64,000 nucleotides of DNA from positions 3,782,001 through 3,846,000 of the forward strand of contig CP051152.1 of assembly GCA_003970805.2 (NCBI GenBank), written 5' to 3'. Every line of letters begins with the position of its first letter. Position 1 is the stretch's first letter. Of the stretch, positions 1 through 10,528 are shown in pieces. Origin of the DNA: Undibacterium piscinae (GTDB lineage Bacteria > Pseudomonadota > Gammaproteobacteria > Burkholderiales > Burkholderiaceae_D). The notes under the pieces were generated by a model. It ran no database searches and was not told the origin of the DNA. It saw only the letters and a program-made list of their open reading frames with translations. Made by a program: the position numbers and the translations under genes.

Positions 1-107
1 CTGATGATGGCATTCCGGCCGGAACAAAGTGGGAAGATGTGCCTATGAATTGGACCTGCCCGGAATGCGGTGCCCGAAAAGAAGATTTTGAAATGCTTGC
101 GATTTAA
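1..107 (+). CDS. Rubredoxin, 3' end only (5' end outside the window)
   Basis: Frame from base 3 reads [14 protein letters not shown], then [17 protein letters not shown] and a TAA stop. The second CPxCG iron-ligand pair and the tail pattern are diagnostic of rubredoxin, a small one-iron electron carrier. The first Cys pair lies outside the window. It sits just upstream of pilG in the same direction, an arrangement I recall from other betaproteobacteria; no functional link to pili is implied. Confidence 0.9.
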   Translation, partial: DDGIPAGTKWEDVPMNWTCPECGARKEDFEMLAI

Positions 108-110
108 TAA

Positions 111-215
111 TTTCCTGGAATGTAAATATTTCTTTGATACTTAAAATCACACATATAACAATGGCAGCCAGCAGTATGTCGTTATCGTGTTATCCAGAAT
201 GTTTATTCCAGGAAA
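111..215. repeat. 11-bp inverted repeat in the rubredoxin-pilG spacer
   Basis: TTTCCTGGAAT at 111-121 is the exact reverse complement of ATTCCAGGAAA at 205-215, with an 83-base AT-rich interval. The spacer 108-287 otherwise holds no gene. It could be a long-loop stem, paired operator sites or chance. Confidence 0.4.
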
Positions 216-287
216 AAATGGCGCAAGCTAGCTAAATTTTGTTACAGTGCTGTTTGACTTTCAACCCAGCTAATCTGAGATAATCTT

Positions 288-689
288 ATGTCAACGTTGA
301 CAGGTAACGAAAACTTAAAAATCATGGTGATTGACGATAGCAGTACCATACGTCGATCAGCCGAGATATTTTTAGGGCAAGTAGGGTATAAGGTAATTTT
401 GGCGGAGGATGGCTTTGATGCTTTAGCTAAAATTAATGACACCCATCCGGACTTGATTTTCTGCGATATTCTTATGCCGAGATTAGATGGGTATCAGACC
501 TGTGCTCTGATTAAAAAAAGTGCAAAATTCCGTAGTACGCCAGTGATCATGTTGTCATCGAAAGATGGTTTGTTTGATAGGGCGCGTGGAGCGATGGTTG
601 GTTCGGATGAATATTTAACTAAGCCTTTCACTAAGGATAGCTTACTTAGAACGGTTCGCAACTACACATCCGTAGCTCCTTCCAAATGA
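288..689 (+). CDS. pilG: Type IV pilus response regulator PilG
   Basis: Single-domain CheY-like receiver of 133 residues. Acidic pair D16-D17 is followed by the phosphoacceptor D60 in the FCDILMP strand, then VIMLSS and the YLTKPF lysine. In the Pil-Chp chemosensory system PilG is phosphorylated by the ChpA/PilL kinase and promotes pilus extension (established in Pseudomonas aeruginosa). It is the first gene of pilG-pilH-pilI-pilJ-chpA, and the order supports the PilG rather than the PilH assignment. ATG at 288 is used; the Shine-Dalgarno sequence is weak. Confidence 0.93.
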   Translation: MSTLTGNENLKIMVIDDSSTIRRSAEIFLGQVGYKVILAEDGFDALAKINDTHPDLIFCDILMPRLDGYQTCALIKKSAKFRSTPVIMLSSKDGLFDRARGAMVGSDEYLTKPFTKDSLLRTVRNYTSVAPSK

Positions 690-716
690 TTTTAAGGTAA
701 ATTTAGGTTAATAAAA

Positions 717-1082
717 ATGACTATACAGAAAATTTTAGTGGTCGACGATTCTCCGACTGAGCGTTATTTTTTGACCGATATCCTTGTTAAGAACGGTTTT
801 TCAGTTTCCACAGCAGAAAATGGTGAGGAAGCCTTAACAAAAATTAAGGCGGATAAGCCACAGTTGATCTTGATGGACGTGGTTATGCCTGGTCAGAATG
901 GTTTTCAGATTACCCGTGCGATTGCCCGTGATAGCGAGACTCAGGACATTCCCGTGATTATTTGCACTAGCAAAAATCAGGAAACCGATCGTATCTGGGG
1001 GTTGCGTCAGGGGGCGCGTGACTATTTAGTCAAGCCTATAGATCCACAGGAATTGTTGGCGAAAATCGCGGCCCTCGGCTAA
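717..1082 (+). CDS. pilH: Type IV pilus response regulator PilH
   Basis: Receiver-only protein of 121 residues: VVDDS at 8-12, phosphoacceptor D54 in LILMDVVMP, VIICTSK and the YLVKP lysine. PilH is the second CheY-like output of the Pil-Chp pathway; in Pseudomonas it opposes PilG or acts as a phosphate sink. It lies 27 nt after pilG and 11 nt before pilI, so it is probably cotranscribed. No output domain is present. Confidence 0.93.
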   Translation: MTIQKILVVDDSPTERYFLTDILVKNGFSVSTAENGEEALTKIKADKPQLILMDVVMPGQNGFQITRAIARDSETQDIPVIICTSKNQETDRIWGLRQGARDYLVKPIDPQELLAKIAALG

Positions 1083-1093
1083 TCGGACTAATC

Positions 1094-1693
1094 ATGAACG
1101 AAATTTTGCGCAAACCAAATGAGATAGCTCCCGAAATCACCAAGCATGATCCTGGATTGCGTCGAACTCGTTTGCGTGAGTTTCAGTCGCAATTGATGGA
1201 GCGCATGCAAGCGGCTCAACGCGGTACGCAGGTCAGGGTAAGTCAACTGGGGATAATGATAGGGCAGTCCCGTTATTTACTCGATTTGCGCGAAGCTGGC
1301 GAAATCGTCAGTGCCGGAAGTATGCAGAAGGTTCCGCTGACTAAGGAATGGTATCTTGGGCTATCAAATATCCGCGGAAATTTAACCAGTGTGGTTGACT
1401 TGGCGCTATTCGATGGCGGATCGCCGACTAAGCAGGACGCGTCTTGCCGTGTGGTGGCTTTCGCTCCTAGTCTTGCCTTTAATAGTGGCTTGTTGGTCTC
1501 GCAGGTGCTCGGATTGCGTAATTCAAATGATATGCAGCCGGAGCCGGTTGATGCGCTTGAAGGTAAACTCAGTCAGTCGAGTTCCAAGCCTTGGATAGTA
1601 ATGAAATACCGTGACTCAGATGGCAAACTTTGGCACGAGCTAAGTTTGTCGTCATTAGTGCAAGATCAAGAATTCTTGCATGTGGGTTTGTGA
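1094..1693 (+). CDS. pilI: CheW-like adaptor PilI
   Basis: A 199-residue protein whose body from about residue 45 is a CheW domain (LGIMIGQSRYLLDLREAGEI, then WYLGLSNIRGNLTSVVDL). CheW proteins couple the chemoreceptor (here PilJ) to the CheA-type kinase (ChpA). The roughly 40-residue basic N-terminal leader is common in PilI. Position between pilH and pilJ fits the conserved operon. Confidence 0.92.
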   Translation: MNEILRKPNEIAPEITKHDPGLRRTRLREFQSQLMERMQAAQRGTQVRVSQLGIMIGQSRYLLDLREAGEIVSAGSMQKVPLTKEWYLGLSNIRGNLTSVVDLALFDGGSPTKQDASCRVVAFAPSLAFNSGLLVSQVLGLRNSNDMQPEPVDALEGKLSQSSSKPWIVMKYRDSDGKLWHELSLSSLVQDQEFLHVGL

Positions 1694-1741
1694 TTCGCAA
1701 TAAAATAAGTGCAGCATTTAAATCGATTAGGAGACCTAGTA

Positions 1742-4084
1742 ATGGCGTTTAAACTACCGTTTTTGTCTAAGAAAAAACAAAACCAAGAACTTGACCTAGA
1801 GGAAGTTGGTGCGCGGGAGTTCAATAATGCAAGTGATTCAGTCGAGGAAGCGAGTAATGTAAAAATGCTTTCGCAAGTTTCTGATCAGCATGGCGATACT
1901 AGAGTTGATGCATCGATATTGAAGTCCGCCACATCTGCAGTTAGTCATGCGGATGCAACTTTTATTGGCGATGCGCTTGAAAAAGGCGGAGATATCCGCC
2001 TTCCCTTAATCGGCCATTTGCCTCTGCAAAGACAGATTCGCGTGCTGCTGATCACCATGGGCGCGGCATTGTCGCTGAGTCTATTTTTTGTTTGGCTCAA
2101 TGCAAAGCAATCTAGCCTGATTTCCACGCAAGCACAAATTTCCGGTAATGCGCTGATGAACTCGCAGCGTATCGGTAAAGCGGCTCCAAATGCGATTCAG
2201 GGTAATCTTGCCGCGTTTAAGCAGCTTGATGAAAGCCGCAATGAACTTAATAGTGATCTGAATGTTCTGTTGGTCGGTGGACAATATCGCGGACGTAATG
2301 TTGACGCTCCTGATTCCACTTTGGAACCGATTCTAAAAGATACGCAGAAGGCATGGAAAAATTCAGATAAAGCGGCTAAGACAATTTTAGATTTGCGCAA
2401 AGAGCTGACCGGCTTTGGACAGACTTTGCAGAAGTTGAATACCTTATCACCAGTCTTACTTGAATTGACGGAGCAAATTTCAACGCTGAAATTGCAAGGC
2501 GGTGGTTCTGCCCGTGAAATTGCAGCGTCAAGCCAATTGGTCATGTTGACTCAACGTTTGGGACGAAGCGCCAATGAATTCCTGGTTGCCGAAGGTGTGA
2601 ACCCTGAAACGGCATTTTTGTTGGGTAAGGATACGAATACATTCCGCGATCTGGTTGATGGCTTCCTCAATGGTAGTGAGATGTTGCGTATTACTGCGAC
2701 TAAAGATGCCGATACACGCGAAAAATTGACTGAGTTGCAAAAAGCTTTTGCTGAATATCAAGTTTCTGTTTCTAGTATTTTGGGTAATTTGCAAAACTTT
2801 ATTGGTGCAAAACAGGCAGAGCAGTTGCTGTTTAATGAAAACGAGGATTTGAAGCAAAAAATCACTAAACTGCAAACGACCTATACAACGCAACAAGATT
2901 CTATCAATTTATCCTTTTGGTTAATTTTGTTGAGCGCTTTAATGGCGCTTGCTGCGGCTGCCGGCATTGCCTTGGTACTGTTGCAGGATAGTCGTAATCG
3001 CGCTAAGGAGGCTGATGCCCGACGCAAAGATGCGGATGCGCAGATGCAACAGGCTCAAAAGCAAGAGGAAGAGGCGAAATCGGCAAATGATCAAAATCAG
3101 GCAGCGATTTTGCGCTTGATGAATGAACTTCAAGAAGTGGCGGATGGAGATTTGACCGTTCAGGCGACAGTTTCCGAAGACATTACGGGGGCGATTGCCG
3201 ATTCGGTTAACTATACGGTAGAAGAGTTGCGCGGTCTGGTTGGTCGCGTTACTAATACTGCGGCCCAGGTTACTTCTGCATCCTCACAGGCGCAAGGCGT
3301 TTCCAATGATTTGCTTGAGGCTTCACATCAGCAATCGAGAGAAATCGCCGATGCAGGTCAAGCTGTTACCACGATGGCAAATGATATTACTGATGTCTCA
3401 CGTTCAGCCAATGAGTCGGCTGAAGTTGCGCGTCAATCGGTTGCTGCGGCTGAGCAGGGTGCGCATGCGGTGGAAAACGCGATCAAGGGTATGAATGAAA
3501 TTCGCGAGCAAATTCAGGAAACATCTAAACGAATCAAGCGACTGGGTGAATCTTCACAGGAGATTGGTGAAATTACCGAACTGATTTCAGATATTACCGA
3601 ACAAACTAACGTTTTGGCGCTAAATGCAGCGATTCAGGCGGCCTCTGCGGGTGAGGCAGGACGAGGCTTCTCGGTGGTTGCGGAAGAGGTTCAGCGACTG
3701 GCGGAACGTTCTGCTGAAGCGACCAAACAGATTGGTGCGCTGGTGCGTACGATTCAAACCGATACTCATGATGCAGTTGCCGCGATGGAAAAATCTACGC
3801 AAGGTGTGGTTGAGGGGGCTAAGTTGTCAGATGCTGCAGGTACCGCTTTGTCTGAGATTCGTAGCGTTTCGAATCGTTTGGCTGAACTGATTCAAGGTAT
3901 TTCTCTGGCAACAGAACAGCAAGCAACTTCAGCAAATGGTGTTGCGCAAAATATTCAACATATCTTGACCATTACAGAACAAACACAGAGCGGCACTCAA
4001 CAAACCGCGCAATCGATTATGGAATTGTCTATGTTGGCTGAAGAGCTCAAGAACTCAGTATCCCGATTCCGGGTTACTGCCTGA
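1742..4084 (+). CDS. pilJ: Type IV pilus chemoreceptor PilJ
   Basis: Methyl-accepting chemotaxis-type receptor, 780 residues from ATG 1742. That start follows AGGAGA with a 7-nt gap and is preferred to a GTG 33 bases upstream. A long charged cytoplasmic leader of about 90 residues precedes TM1 (about 93-118). A large periplasmic helical sensor domain follows, then TM2 (about 391-415) with a HAMP-like linker ([11 protein letters not shown]). The C-terminal coiled coil includes the signalling hairpin region ([22 protein letters not shown]). PilJ is reported in Pseudomonas to sense pilus-related surface signals and control ChpA. Confidence 0.93.
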   Translation: MAFKLPFLSKKKQNQELDLEEVGAREFNNASDSVEEASNVKMLSQVSDQHGDTRVDASILKSATSAVSHADATFIGDALEKGGDIRLPLIGHLPLQRQIRVLLITMGAALSLSLFFVWLNAKQSSLISTQAQISGNALMNSQRIGKAAPNAIQGNLAAFKQLDESRNELNSDLNVLLVGGQYRGRNVDAPDSTLEPILKDTQKAWKNSDKAAKTILDLRKELTGFGQTLQKLNTLSPVLLELTEQISTLKLQGGGSAREIAASSQLVMLTQRLGRSANEFLVAEGVNPETAFLLGKDTNTFRDLVDGFLNGSEMLRITATKDADTREKLTELQKAFAEYQVSVSSILGNLQNFIGAKQAEQLLFNENEDLKQKITKLQTTYTTQQDSINLSFWLILLSALMALAAAAGIALVLLQDSRNRAKEADARRKDADAQMQQAQKQEEEAKSANDQNQAAILRLMNELQEVADGDLTVQATVSEDITGAIADSVNYTVEELRGLVGRVTNTAAQVTSASSQAQGVSNDLLEASHQQSREIADAGQAVTTMANDITDVSRSANESAEVARQSVAAAEQGAHAVENAIKGMNEIREQIQETSKRIKRLGESSQEIGEITELISDITEQTNVLALNAAIQAASAGEAGRGFSVVAEEVQRLAERSAEATKQIGALVRTIQTDTHDAVAAMEKSTQGVVEGAKLSDAAGTALSEIRSVSNRLAELIQGISLATEQQATSANGVAQNIQHILTITEQTQSGTQQTAQSIMELSMLAEELKNSVSRFRVTA

Positions 4085-4177
4085 TTTTCAGTCATGGGCT
4101 GAAAATATTTCGGCCTGATCATAAATGCACAGCGACGGACTTCGGTCTGTCGCTCTTTGAGTTTGCGGGGTACACGC

Positions 4178-7100
4178 ATGACATCCAGTTTTTCCAATTC
4201 TCCAGAAACTCACCAAGAGCAGTTTGATATTGGTCCATTGTCTTGGGTGATGGGCGAGGTACGTGAAGCGATTAGCAATGCAGGAAAATTGTTGATCGCG
4301 GCCACTGAGCAGGACGCAGAGACGCAGTCGACTACTTTGCTGCATGCCAAAAGTTATTTGCATCAGGCACACGGTGCGTTGCAGATCGTCGATATAGACG
4401 GAGTTTCCATTGTCACGGAAACCATCGAGGATTTGATTGATCGCTTACATGCCGGTCAGCTTGAAATCAATCGCTCCAACATAGATGTAATTTCCTCAGC
4501 GTTTCATGCGATTCTTTGTTATCTGGAAGATTTACTGTCCGGATGCCCTCATCAGCCAGTTCGCTTATTTCCTTATTACCGAGCCTTGTTGGAAATAAAA
4601 GGCGCTGAACGCATTCATCCGGCGGATTTGTTTTTCCCCGCTCTTTCGGTTCATGAAAAAATTCCGGAACTAACGCTTGTTACGGTTGCAGAGCCTGTTA
4701 ATTATCCTATCTTGAGACAGCGGTTTGAAAAACTTCTACTGACGGTTTTGACTGCAAAAGACAGTGCACAGCAACTTGTCGCTGTGCGGTCCATGCATGA
4801 TTTGATTAAAGAGATTGAACAGGTTCAGAGCACATCGCAAGCCAAGGCATTTTGGTTGGTGATGCGTGGGTTTGTAGAAGCAGTTGCTGATGGATCCATT
4901 GAGAATAAGCAATACGTAAAGCAAATTTTTGGTCGCATCAATTTGCAAATTCGCCGCTTGGTTGAAGGTGTTTCCAGTATTCCGGAAAGATTGCTGCGTG
5001 ATGCCTTATTTTTTATTGCGCAAGTAGAGCAGCCGTCGCCCTTTGTTGCGCAAATACGAAAAGCGTATCACTTGGATAACCAAGTGCCGCTTGATTACGA
5101 ACAAAAAAATTACGGACAAGTTGCGGCAAATATTCTGGCTACCGCTAAAGAGCAGTTGTCTAATGTGAAAAATTTATGGGGACGGATGGCCGCTGGCGAT
5201 ACCGGTCTTTCCGATAAGTTTGCACAAAAAATGAAGGATCTGGCGGAATCGGGGGCAAGTTTGAATTCCGCTCCCTTGTCTAAGTTACTACGCGAACTGA
5301 GTGGTATTTCACGTCATGCCGGACATTCTCCGGACAAAAGCAAGATGGGTTTGGAGTTGGCAACAAGTTTGTTATTTGTTGAAAATGCCTTGGACCAAAT
5401 TACCCATTTGCCAGCAGATTTTTCTGACCGGGCTGATGAGATTGCAGCTAGATTATTAGCAGTGGTTTCGGGTGATGAGCCGACTACGCAGGCAAGTTGG
5501 ATGGGTGATATTTCAAGAGAGGCACAGCAACGTAAAACCGTTTCCGTGCTGGTGGCAGAAATGCAGACCAGCCTTCGGCAAGTTGAGAAAACCTTGGATG
5601 AATATTTCCGGGACGCTGCAAATAAGGATGTGTTGACACCAGTAGATGGAACTTTGCATCAAATTGGTGGTGCATTGGCAATCCTTGATCAGGATGATGC
5701 AATGTTGGCGGTCGAGCACGTACGCGTTATGGTTGGCCGCTTTTCTGACGCTTCTGATGCCGATGCAGTCAATACGGATACGGATGCGTACAAAAATGTC
5801 GCGCAAAACGTAGGTGCATTGTCATTTTTTATTGAGACGCTTCAGAATCAACCCGAACTGGCAAAGAAAAAGTTTACTTTTGATCCTGCTACCGGGATGT
5901 TTCGCTCTAGGTTGTTGGAAAAACCAGTTGAAAAAGAACTGCTACCGTCGATGCAACTTGAGGCTGCAACGCCTTTGTTGACGCCAATAACGGCGGAGCA
6001 GGAATTAAGCAGTCAGCAACAAGAATCCGCCAGACTTGCGGTATCTCTTGCGGATGAACCGCATAATCCGGAACTGCAAGCTCAGCTTAAGGACTCGCTG
6101 CAATCGGAACATTCTGTTGCGACCCTGCTTGATGACACCGATGCGAGCGCACGTGCGCGTGCTGCGATCGATTTATTAGATAGCTCGAATTTTGCTGAAT
6201 CTCCTGAGGCCTTAAATGACATCGTTGTTGCCACTGCTCAGGGAAATGCGGCACCAGATTTGGCTCACACCCCAGAATTACCTGCCGATGACGAGGCTAT
6301 CGATGCTGAGTTACTGGAGATTTTTCTAGAGGAAGCCAATGAAGTTTTGGGATTTGTTCGCGAGACCGTTCCACATTCAAGGTTAGAGCCGTTCAATCAG
6401 GAACACTTGATTAGTTTGCGCCGGTCTTTCCATACCCTCAAGGGTAGCGGTCGCATGGTTGGCTTGATGGCTTTCGGTGAGGCCGCGTGGAGCATAGAAC
6501 AGGTCATGAATTTATGGCTGTCGGAGTCGCGCGATGGCGCCGAGCCCCTTTACGCTTTACTTGACTTTGCAGAACCAGAACTGTTTGCCTGGGTTAATGA
6601 CTTAACACAAACCGGGAAATCAAAAAGAGATGGTCTTGCGATAATCGCTGCTGCTGAGCGCGTTAAGTCTGGCCAACATTATCTCGCTATGCCTGAAGCG
6701 CATCCGGCTTCGTTAGTCGCCGATATGCCAGAAAATGCCGGCAATGAAGAAGAGTCTGGTTTGTCTTCTGCGCAGGAAATTGATTTGGACTCTCCTGAGT
6801 CTGAATCAATGGACGAATTTTCTGAAGAAATTGTAGCGACCCTGCCAATTGAAGATGGCCCGGATAGTGACTTCGTCGAACCAGGACTGGCCATCGCCGA
6901 TGCCGTATCGCTGGTGCCTGCCGTTGACGATATTTTGGCTGAGATTGCCGCCGAAAATCTCGCCGATCCTGATTTGTCGCTCACTGAGTTGAATGTTGAC
7001 CTGGAAAGTGAAGTCACTGATAGCGAGGTCTTGGCTTTTGAAGGCAATATCGATTCGGAGTCAGCATCGATTCAGCTTGATACTGACACTCAGGCAGAGA

Positions 7101-10100
7101 CTAGTTTTACCAACGAAATAATCCCCGCTCAGGATAGTGCGGAAATTATTGACTTCCCTGATTTGGCTTCACAATTGCCGTTGCAAGATGATAACGTCAA
7201 GCGGATTGGCAATATAGAAATCAGTCTTCCGCTGCATACTATCTATATGGCGGAAACCGACGAAATTGTCCGTTACTTATCGCAGGATTTTGCCGAGTGG
7301 AGGCATGAGCCGTCGCGTCATGTTGCCCGTCACTCCGTGCATGCAGCCCATTCACTGGCAGGAAGTTCTGCAACAGTGGGGTTAGCCGCCGCTCAGGAAG
7401 TCGCTCATAGTCTGGAGATGGTGTTACAGCGAATTGAGCGTCATCCGGTAAGCCTGGGAACCAATGAGTTTGATGTGCTTGATCATGCTGTTGAGTGTAT
7501 TAAACGCATGTTACAAAAATTTGCGCTGTCAGAGATGGCGGATCATGATCCTGCTGAAGTCAGACAGCTCGATAAGTTGTTGCAAGCAATCATTATGCGT
7601 TCTGGTGCCGGTGATGATGATGAGTTCATTACATCGACGAATGAACGTCTGGATCTCACTTCTCTCACTGATGAGATTGAGGGAAGTGATGAGCTTGCTA
7701 CGATAGATAGTCTGACTGAGATTGCAGATTCAGAGGTGTCGGATGGCGTGGAAAGTGCGGACAGTGCAGCCCCTGAACCAGAATTGTTGCAATTGACGGA
7801 AGTGCTTGAGCACGAGTTGCCTGTGGTTGATGCACTAGCTGAAATGGTAGCAGACGCAGAAACTATCGATGCTGTGGCTACTGATGAGCAAAATAACGAG
7901 CATACGGAGTTGGTAGAAGCAGAATCGGTGATCGAGTTGAGTGAGGAAGTTTCCCCGTTACTTGAAGATACTGCAACATTAGCTCTGCCAAAAAAAGACG
8001 AACCGCTGTATGACGTACAGTCACGCACTTCCGAATTTGAAGTGCGTCTTAAAGACGATCTTGATATCGATTTGCTGCCGGTGTTTCTGGAGGAAGGCAA
8101 TGATTTACTGCCTATGGTAGGACAATTGTTACGCTCATGGCAGCAACAACCTGACGATGCGTCTATTCCGCAGGCAATTTTGCGTTTGATGCATACGATT
8201 AAAGGTAGCGCTCGCATGGCAGGTGCGATGCAGTTGGGTCAGCATACGCATGACATGGAAACTCGTATTGAGAGTCTGATGCATGCTGGTAGCGCAGCGA
8301 AGCAATCATTGCAGGACGATTTGATGTCCCGCCATGATTACAGCATGCAACTGTTTGATAGATTGCAAAATCCTTCTGCGCCGCTTGATGATATTCCTGA
8401 AGAACCATTGAGTCCGGCACAGGAGTTGGATCAATTCCAGACATCCATGGGCGCAGCGCCAGCAGATGAAATGCCAGTCACAAAGCGGGAAATGGTTAAT
8501 CTGTTACCTGTGATGCCGGCGGTAAGCGTGGGATCTTCCGGAGCTGTAGCCTTACCCATGGCGGCAGCAAGTCCGGCAGCGCCAGTGGCGCTGGTGCGGG
8601 TACGCGCGGATATTCTGGATCGACTGGTCAACCAGGCGGGTGAAGTGTCTATTTCAAGGTCAAAACTTGAAAATGAAGTGGGCACCTTACGTTCATCGCT
8701 TTCTGAATTGACCGATAACGTCAATCGTTTGCGCGATCAGTTGCGGGAAGTCGAAATTCAGGCGGAAACGCAAATTACTTCGCGTATGGCGCACTCTGCC
8801 GACCGGGAATTTGATCCTTTGGAATTTGATCGGTTTACTCGCCTGCAAGAACTGACACGTATGATGGCCGAAAGTGTCAGCGACGTTGCAACCGTTCAGC
8901 AAAACTTACATCGTACGATTGATGGTGCGTCAAATGACTTGCATGTACAGGCTAGGCTGACCCGTGAATTGCAACAGGATTTGATGCGGGTGCGAATGAT
9001 CCCGTTTGCCAGTATCTCGGAACGCTTGTATAAAATTACCCGTCAGACTTCCAAGGAAGTGGATAAGCGCGTCAATCTGGATATTCGCGGAACTTCGATT
9101 GAGATCGATCGTAGTGTTCTGGAAAAAATGGTTGGTCCATTTGAACATTTGCTGCGTAACGCCATTGTTCATGGGATAGAGTCACGCGAGCAACGTCGCG
9201 AACAAGGCAAGCAGGAGGTCGGTGAACTTCTGATCGAGATTCGTCAGGAAGGTAATGAAGTGGTTATTCATTTTACCGATGATGGTCAAGGCTTGAACTT
9301 GGAGCGGATTCGTGAAAAGGCAAAAGCGGTAGATTTGCTTGGCTACGATGATGGCATTAGCGATGCCGACGTTGTAAATATGATTTTTGCACCTGGATTT
9401 TCAACAGCGAATGAAATTACTGAATTGGCCGGACGCGGTGTCGGTATGGACGTCGTGCGGTCAGAAGCTTCCTCGTTGGGCGGTCGTGTTTCGGTTAGTT
9501 CGGTTGAGGGTAAGGGCGCGCATTTTACGATTCACTTGCCTTTGACACTAGCGGTAACGCAAGTTGTTATTCTGTCTGCCGGTGGTAAGACGTTTGCCGT
9601 TCCTTCCGTACTGGTGGAGCAGGTTCAGCAACTCAAGTCTGCCGTGCTTGCCAATGCCTACAATGATGGTGCCATTATGTGGCAAGGCGCACGCGTACCT
9701 ATGTATTACTTGTCCAGTATATTGGGTGAGCACGACGCCGTTCCGGTGCCGCAACAATACTCACCGTTGCTGATCATGAAGAGCGGTAATGAACGCGTTG
9801 CGATTCATGTCGATGATATTGTCGGTAATCGTGAGGTCGTTGTAAAAAATATTGGTCCGCAATTGGCTAGGATGGCAGGGATCGCCGGTGCGACTGTATT
9901 GGGTTCGGGCGATATCGTGTTGATACTCAACCCTGTACCTCTGGCTCAAAAGATGGAGTCTGAGCAGGCGCGCCGTCAGGAACAGCAAGTTGACGGTGGT
10001 AATCAGGAGTTGGGTGCGATTGCCAATCTCAGTTCCGGTGCGTTAAAAGCGGAATCCACTCCTGTGCAGGGACTGAGAACTCAGCATACCGTGATGGTGG

Positions 10101-10462
10101 TTGATGACTCCTTGACGGTACGACGCGTAACCCAGCGTTTGCTGGCACGTGAGGGTTACCATGTAGTGTTGGCCAAGGACGGAATTGATGCACTCGAGCA
10201 ACTGCAATCGGTAACGCCAGATGTCATGCTGGTCGATATTGAAATGCCGCGTATGGATGGATTTGACTTAACCCGCAACGTTCGTAGCGATGCTCGTACC
10301 AGTCATATTCCTATCATCATGATTACCTCGCGTACAGCTGATAAGCATAGAAATTATGCAGCGGAGTTGGGCGTGAATGAGTATTTTGGTAAGCCTTACC
10401 GGGAAGATGATTTGCTTGGTGCAATTACCCGTTTCGTCAGTAAGGATACACTCTCGGCCTAA
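4178..10462 (+). CDS. chpA: Giant hybrid CheA-type kinase ChpA/PilL
   Basis: A 2094-residue hybrid histidine kinase from ATG 4178 (GGGG 7 nt upstream). Three canonical phosphotransfer sites are visible: FHTLKGSGRMVG (H752), AHSLAGSSATVG (H1058) and MHTIKGSARMAG (H1339). Two degenerate Hpt-like segments occur near residues 62-67 and 494. Acidic low-complexity linkers separate the modules. The C-terminal third has a dimerisation region, HATPase (N box FEHLLRNAIVHG about 1655, G1 DDGQG about 1702, G2 GRGVGMDVV about 1752), a CheW-like domain and a receiver domain (VVDDS about 1974, phosphoacceptor D2020, K2072). Pseudomonas ChpA has more Hpt modules. No pilK (CheR) gene intervenes after pilJ. 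Confidence 0.94.
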   Translation: MTSSFSNSPETHQEQFDIGPLSWVMGEVREAISNAGKLLIAATEQDAETQSTTLLHAKSYLHQAHGALQIVDIDGVSIVTETIEDLIDRLHAGQLEINRSNIDVISSAFHAILCYLEDLLSGCPHQPVRLFPYYRALLEIKGAERIHPADLFFPALSVHEKIPELTLVTVAEPVNYPILRQRFEKLLLTVLTAKDSAQQLVAVRSMHDLIKEIEQVQSTSQAKAFWLVMRGFVEAVADGSIENKQYVKQIFGRINLQIRRLVEGVSSIPERLLRDALFFIAQVEQPSPFVAQIRKAYHLDNQVPLDYEQKNYGQVAANILATAKEQLSNVKNLWGRMAAGDTGLSDKFAQKMKDLAESGASLNSAPLSKLLRELSGISRHAGHSPDKSKMGLELATSLLFVENALDQITHLPADFSDRADEIAARLLAVVSGDEPTTQASWMGDISREAQQRKTVSVLVAEMQTSLRQVEKTLDEYFRDAANKDVLTPVDGTLHQIGGALAILDQDDAMLAVEHVRVMVGRFSDASDADAVNTDTDAYKNVAQNVGALSFFIETLQNQPELAKKKFTFDPATGMFRSRLLEKPVEKELLPSMQLEAATPLLTPITAEQELSSQQQESARLAVSLADEPHNPELQAQLKDSLQSEHSVATLLDDTDASARARAAIDLLDSSNFAESPEALNDIVVATAQGNAAPDLAHTPELPADDEAIDAELLEIFLEEANEVLGFVRETVPHSRLEPFNQEHLISLRRSFHTLKGSGRMVGLMAFGEAAWSIEQVMNLWLSESRDGAEPLYALLDFAEPELFAWVNDLTQTGKSKRDGLAIIAAAERVKSGQHYLAMPEAHPASLVADMPENAGNEEESGLSSAQEIDLDSPESESMDEFSEEIVATLPIEDGPDSDFVEPGLAIADAVSLVPAVDDILAEIAAENLADPDLSLTELNVDLESEVTDSEVLAFEGNIDSESASIQLDTDTQAETSFTNEIIPAQDSAEIIDFPDLASQLPLQDDNVKRIGNIEISLPLHTIYMAETDEIVRYLSQDFAEWRHEPSRHVARHSVHAAHSLAGSSATVGLAAAQEVAHSLEMVLQRIERHPVSLGTNEFDVLDHAVECIKRMLQKFALSEMADHDPAEVRQLDKLLQAIIMRSGAGDDDEFITSTNERLDLTSLTDEIEGSDELATIDSLTEIADSEVSDGVESADSAAPEPELLQLTEVLEHELPVVDALAEMVADAETIDAVATDEQNNEHTELVEAESVIELSEEVSPLLEDTATLALPKKDEPLYDVQSRTSEFEVRLKDDLDIDLLPVFLEEGNDLLPMVGQLLRSWQQQPDDASIPQAILRLMHTIKGSARMAGAMQLGQHTHDMETRIESLMHAGSAAKQSLQDDLMSRHDYSMQLFDRLQNPSAPLDDIPEEPLSPAQELDQFQTSMGAAPADEMPVTKREMVNLLPVMPAVSVGSSGAVALPMAAASPAAPVALVRVRADILDRLVNQAGEVSISRSKLENEVGTLRSSLSELTDNVNRLRDQLREVEIQAETQITSRMAHSADREFDPLEFDRFTRLQELTRMMAESVSDVATVQQNLHRTIDGASNDLHVQARLTRELQQDLMRVRMIPFASISERLYKITRQTSKEVDKRVNLDIRGTSIEIDRSVLEKMVGPFEHLLRNAIVHGIESREQRREQGKQEVGELLIEIRQEGNEVVIHFTDDGQGLNLERIREKAKAVDLLGYDDGISDADVVNMIFAPGFSTANEITELAGRGVGMDVVRSEASSLGGRVSVSSVEGKGAHFTIHLPLTLAVTQVVILSAGGKTFAVPSVLVEQVQQLKSAVLANAYNDGAIMWQGARVPMYYLSSILGEHDAVPVPQQYSPLLIMKSGNERVAIHVDDIVGNREVVVKNIGPQLARMAGIAGATVLGSGDIVLILNPVPLAQKMESEQARRQEQQVDGGNQELGAIANLSSGALKAESTPVQGLRTQHTVMVVDDSLTVRRVTQRLLAREGYHVVLAKDGIDALEQLQSVTPDVMLVDIEMPRMDGFDLTRNVRSDARTSHIPIIMITSRTADKHRNYAAELGVNEYFGKPYREDDLLGAITRFVSKDTLSA

Positions 10463-10480
10463 AGTCGCTACGGCAGAAAG

Positions 10481-10528
10481 AATGCACAGCAAAAAATGCA
10501 CGGCATTTATTGCTGTGCATTTTTTTTG
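10481..10528. terminator. Bidirectional terminator between chpA and phr
   Basis: AATGCACAGCAA pairs with TTGCTGTGCATT and is followed by a T run at 10519-10527. The hairpin overlaps the last codons of the convergent photolyase gene and can serve both transcripts. Confidence 0.8.

Noticed and set aside
7543..8217. Long serine-rich minus-strand open frame inside chpA
   Set aside because: It is the antisense shadow of the acidic linker of ChpA, with composition set by the opposite frame.
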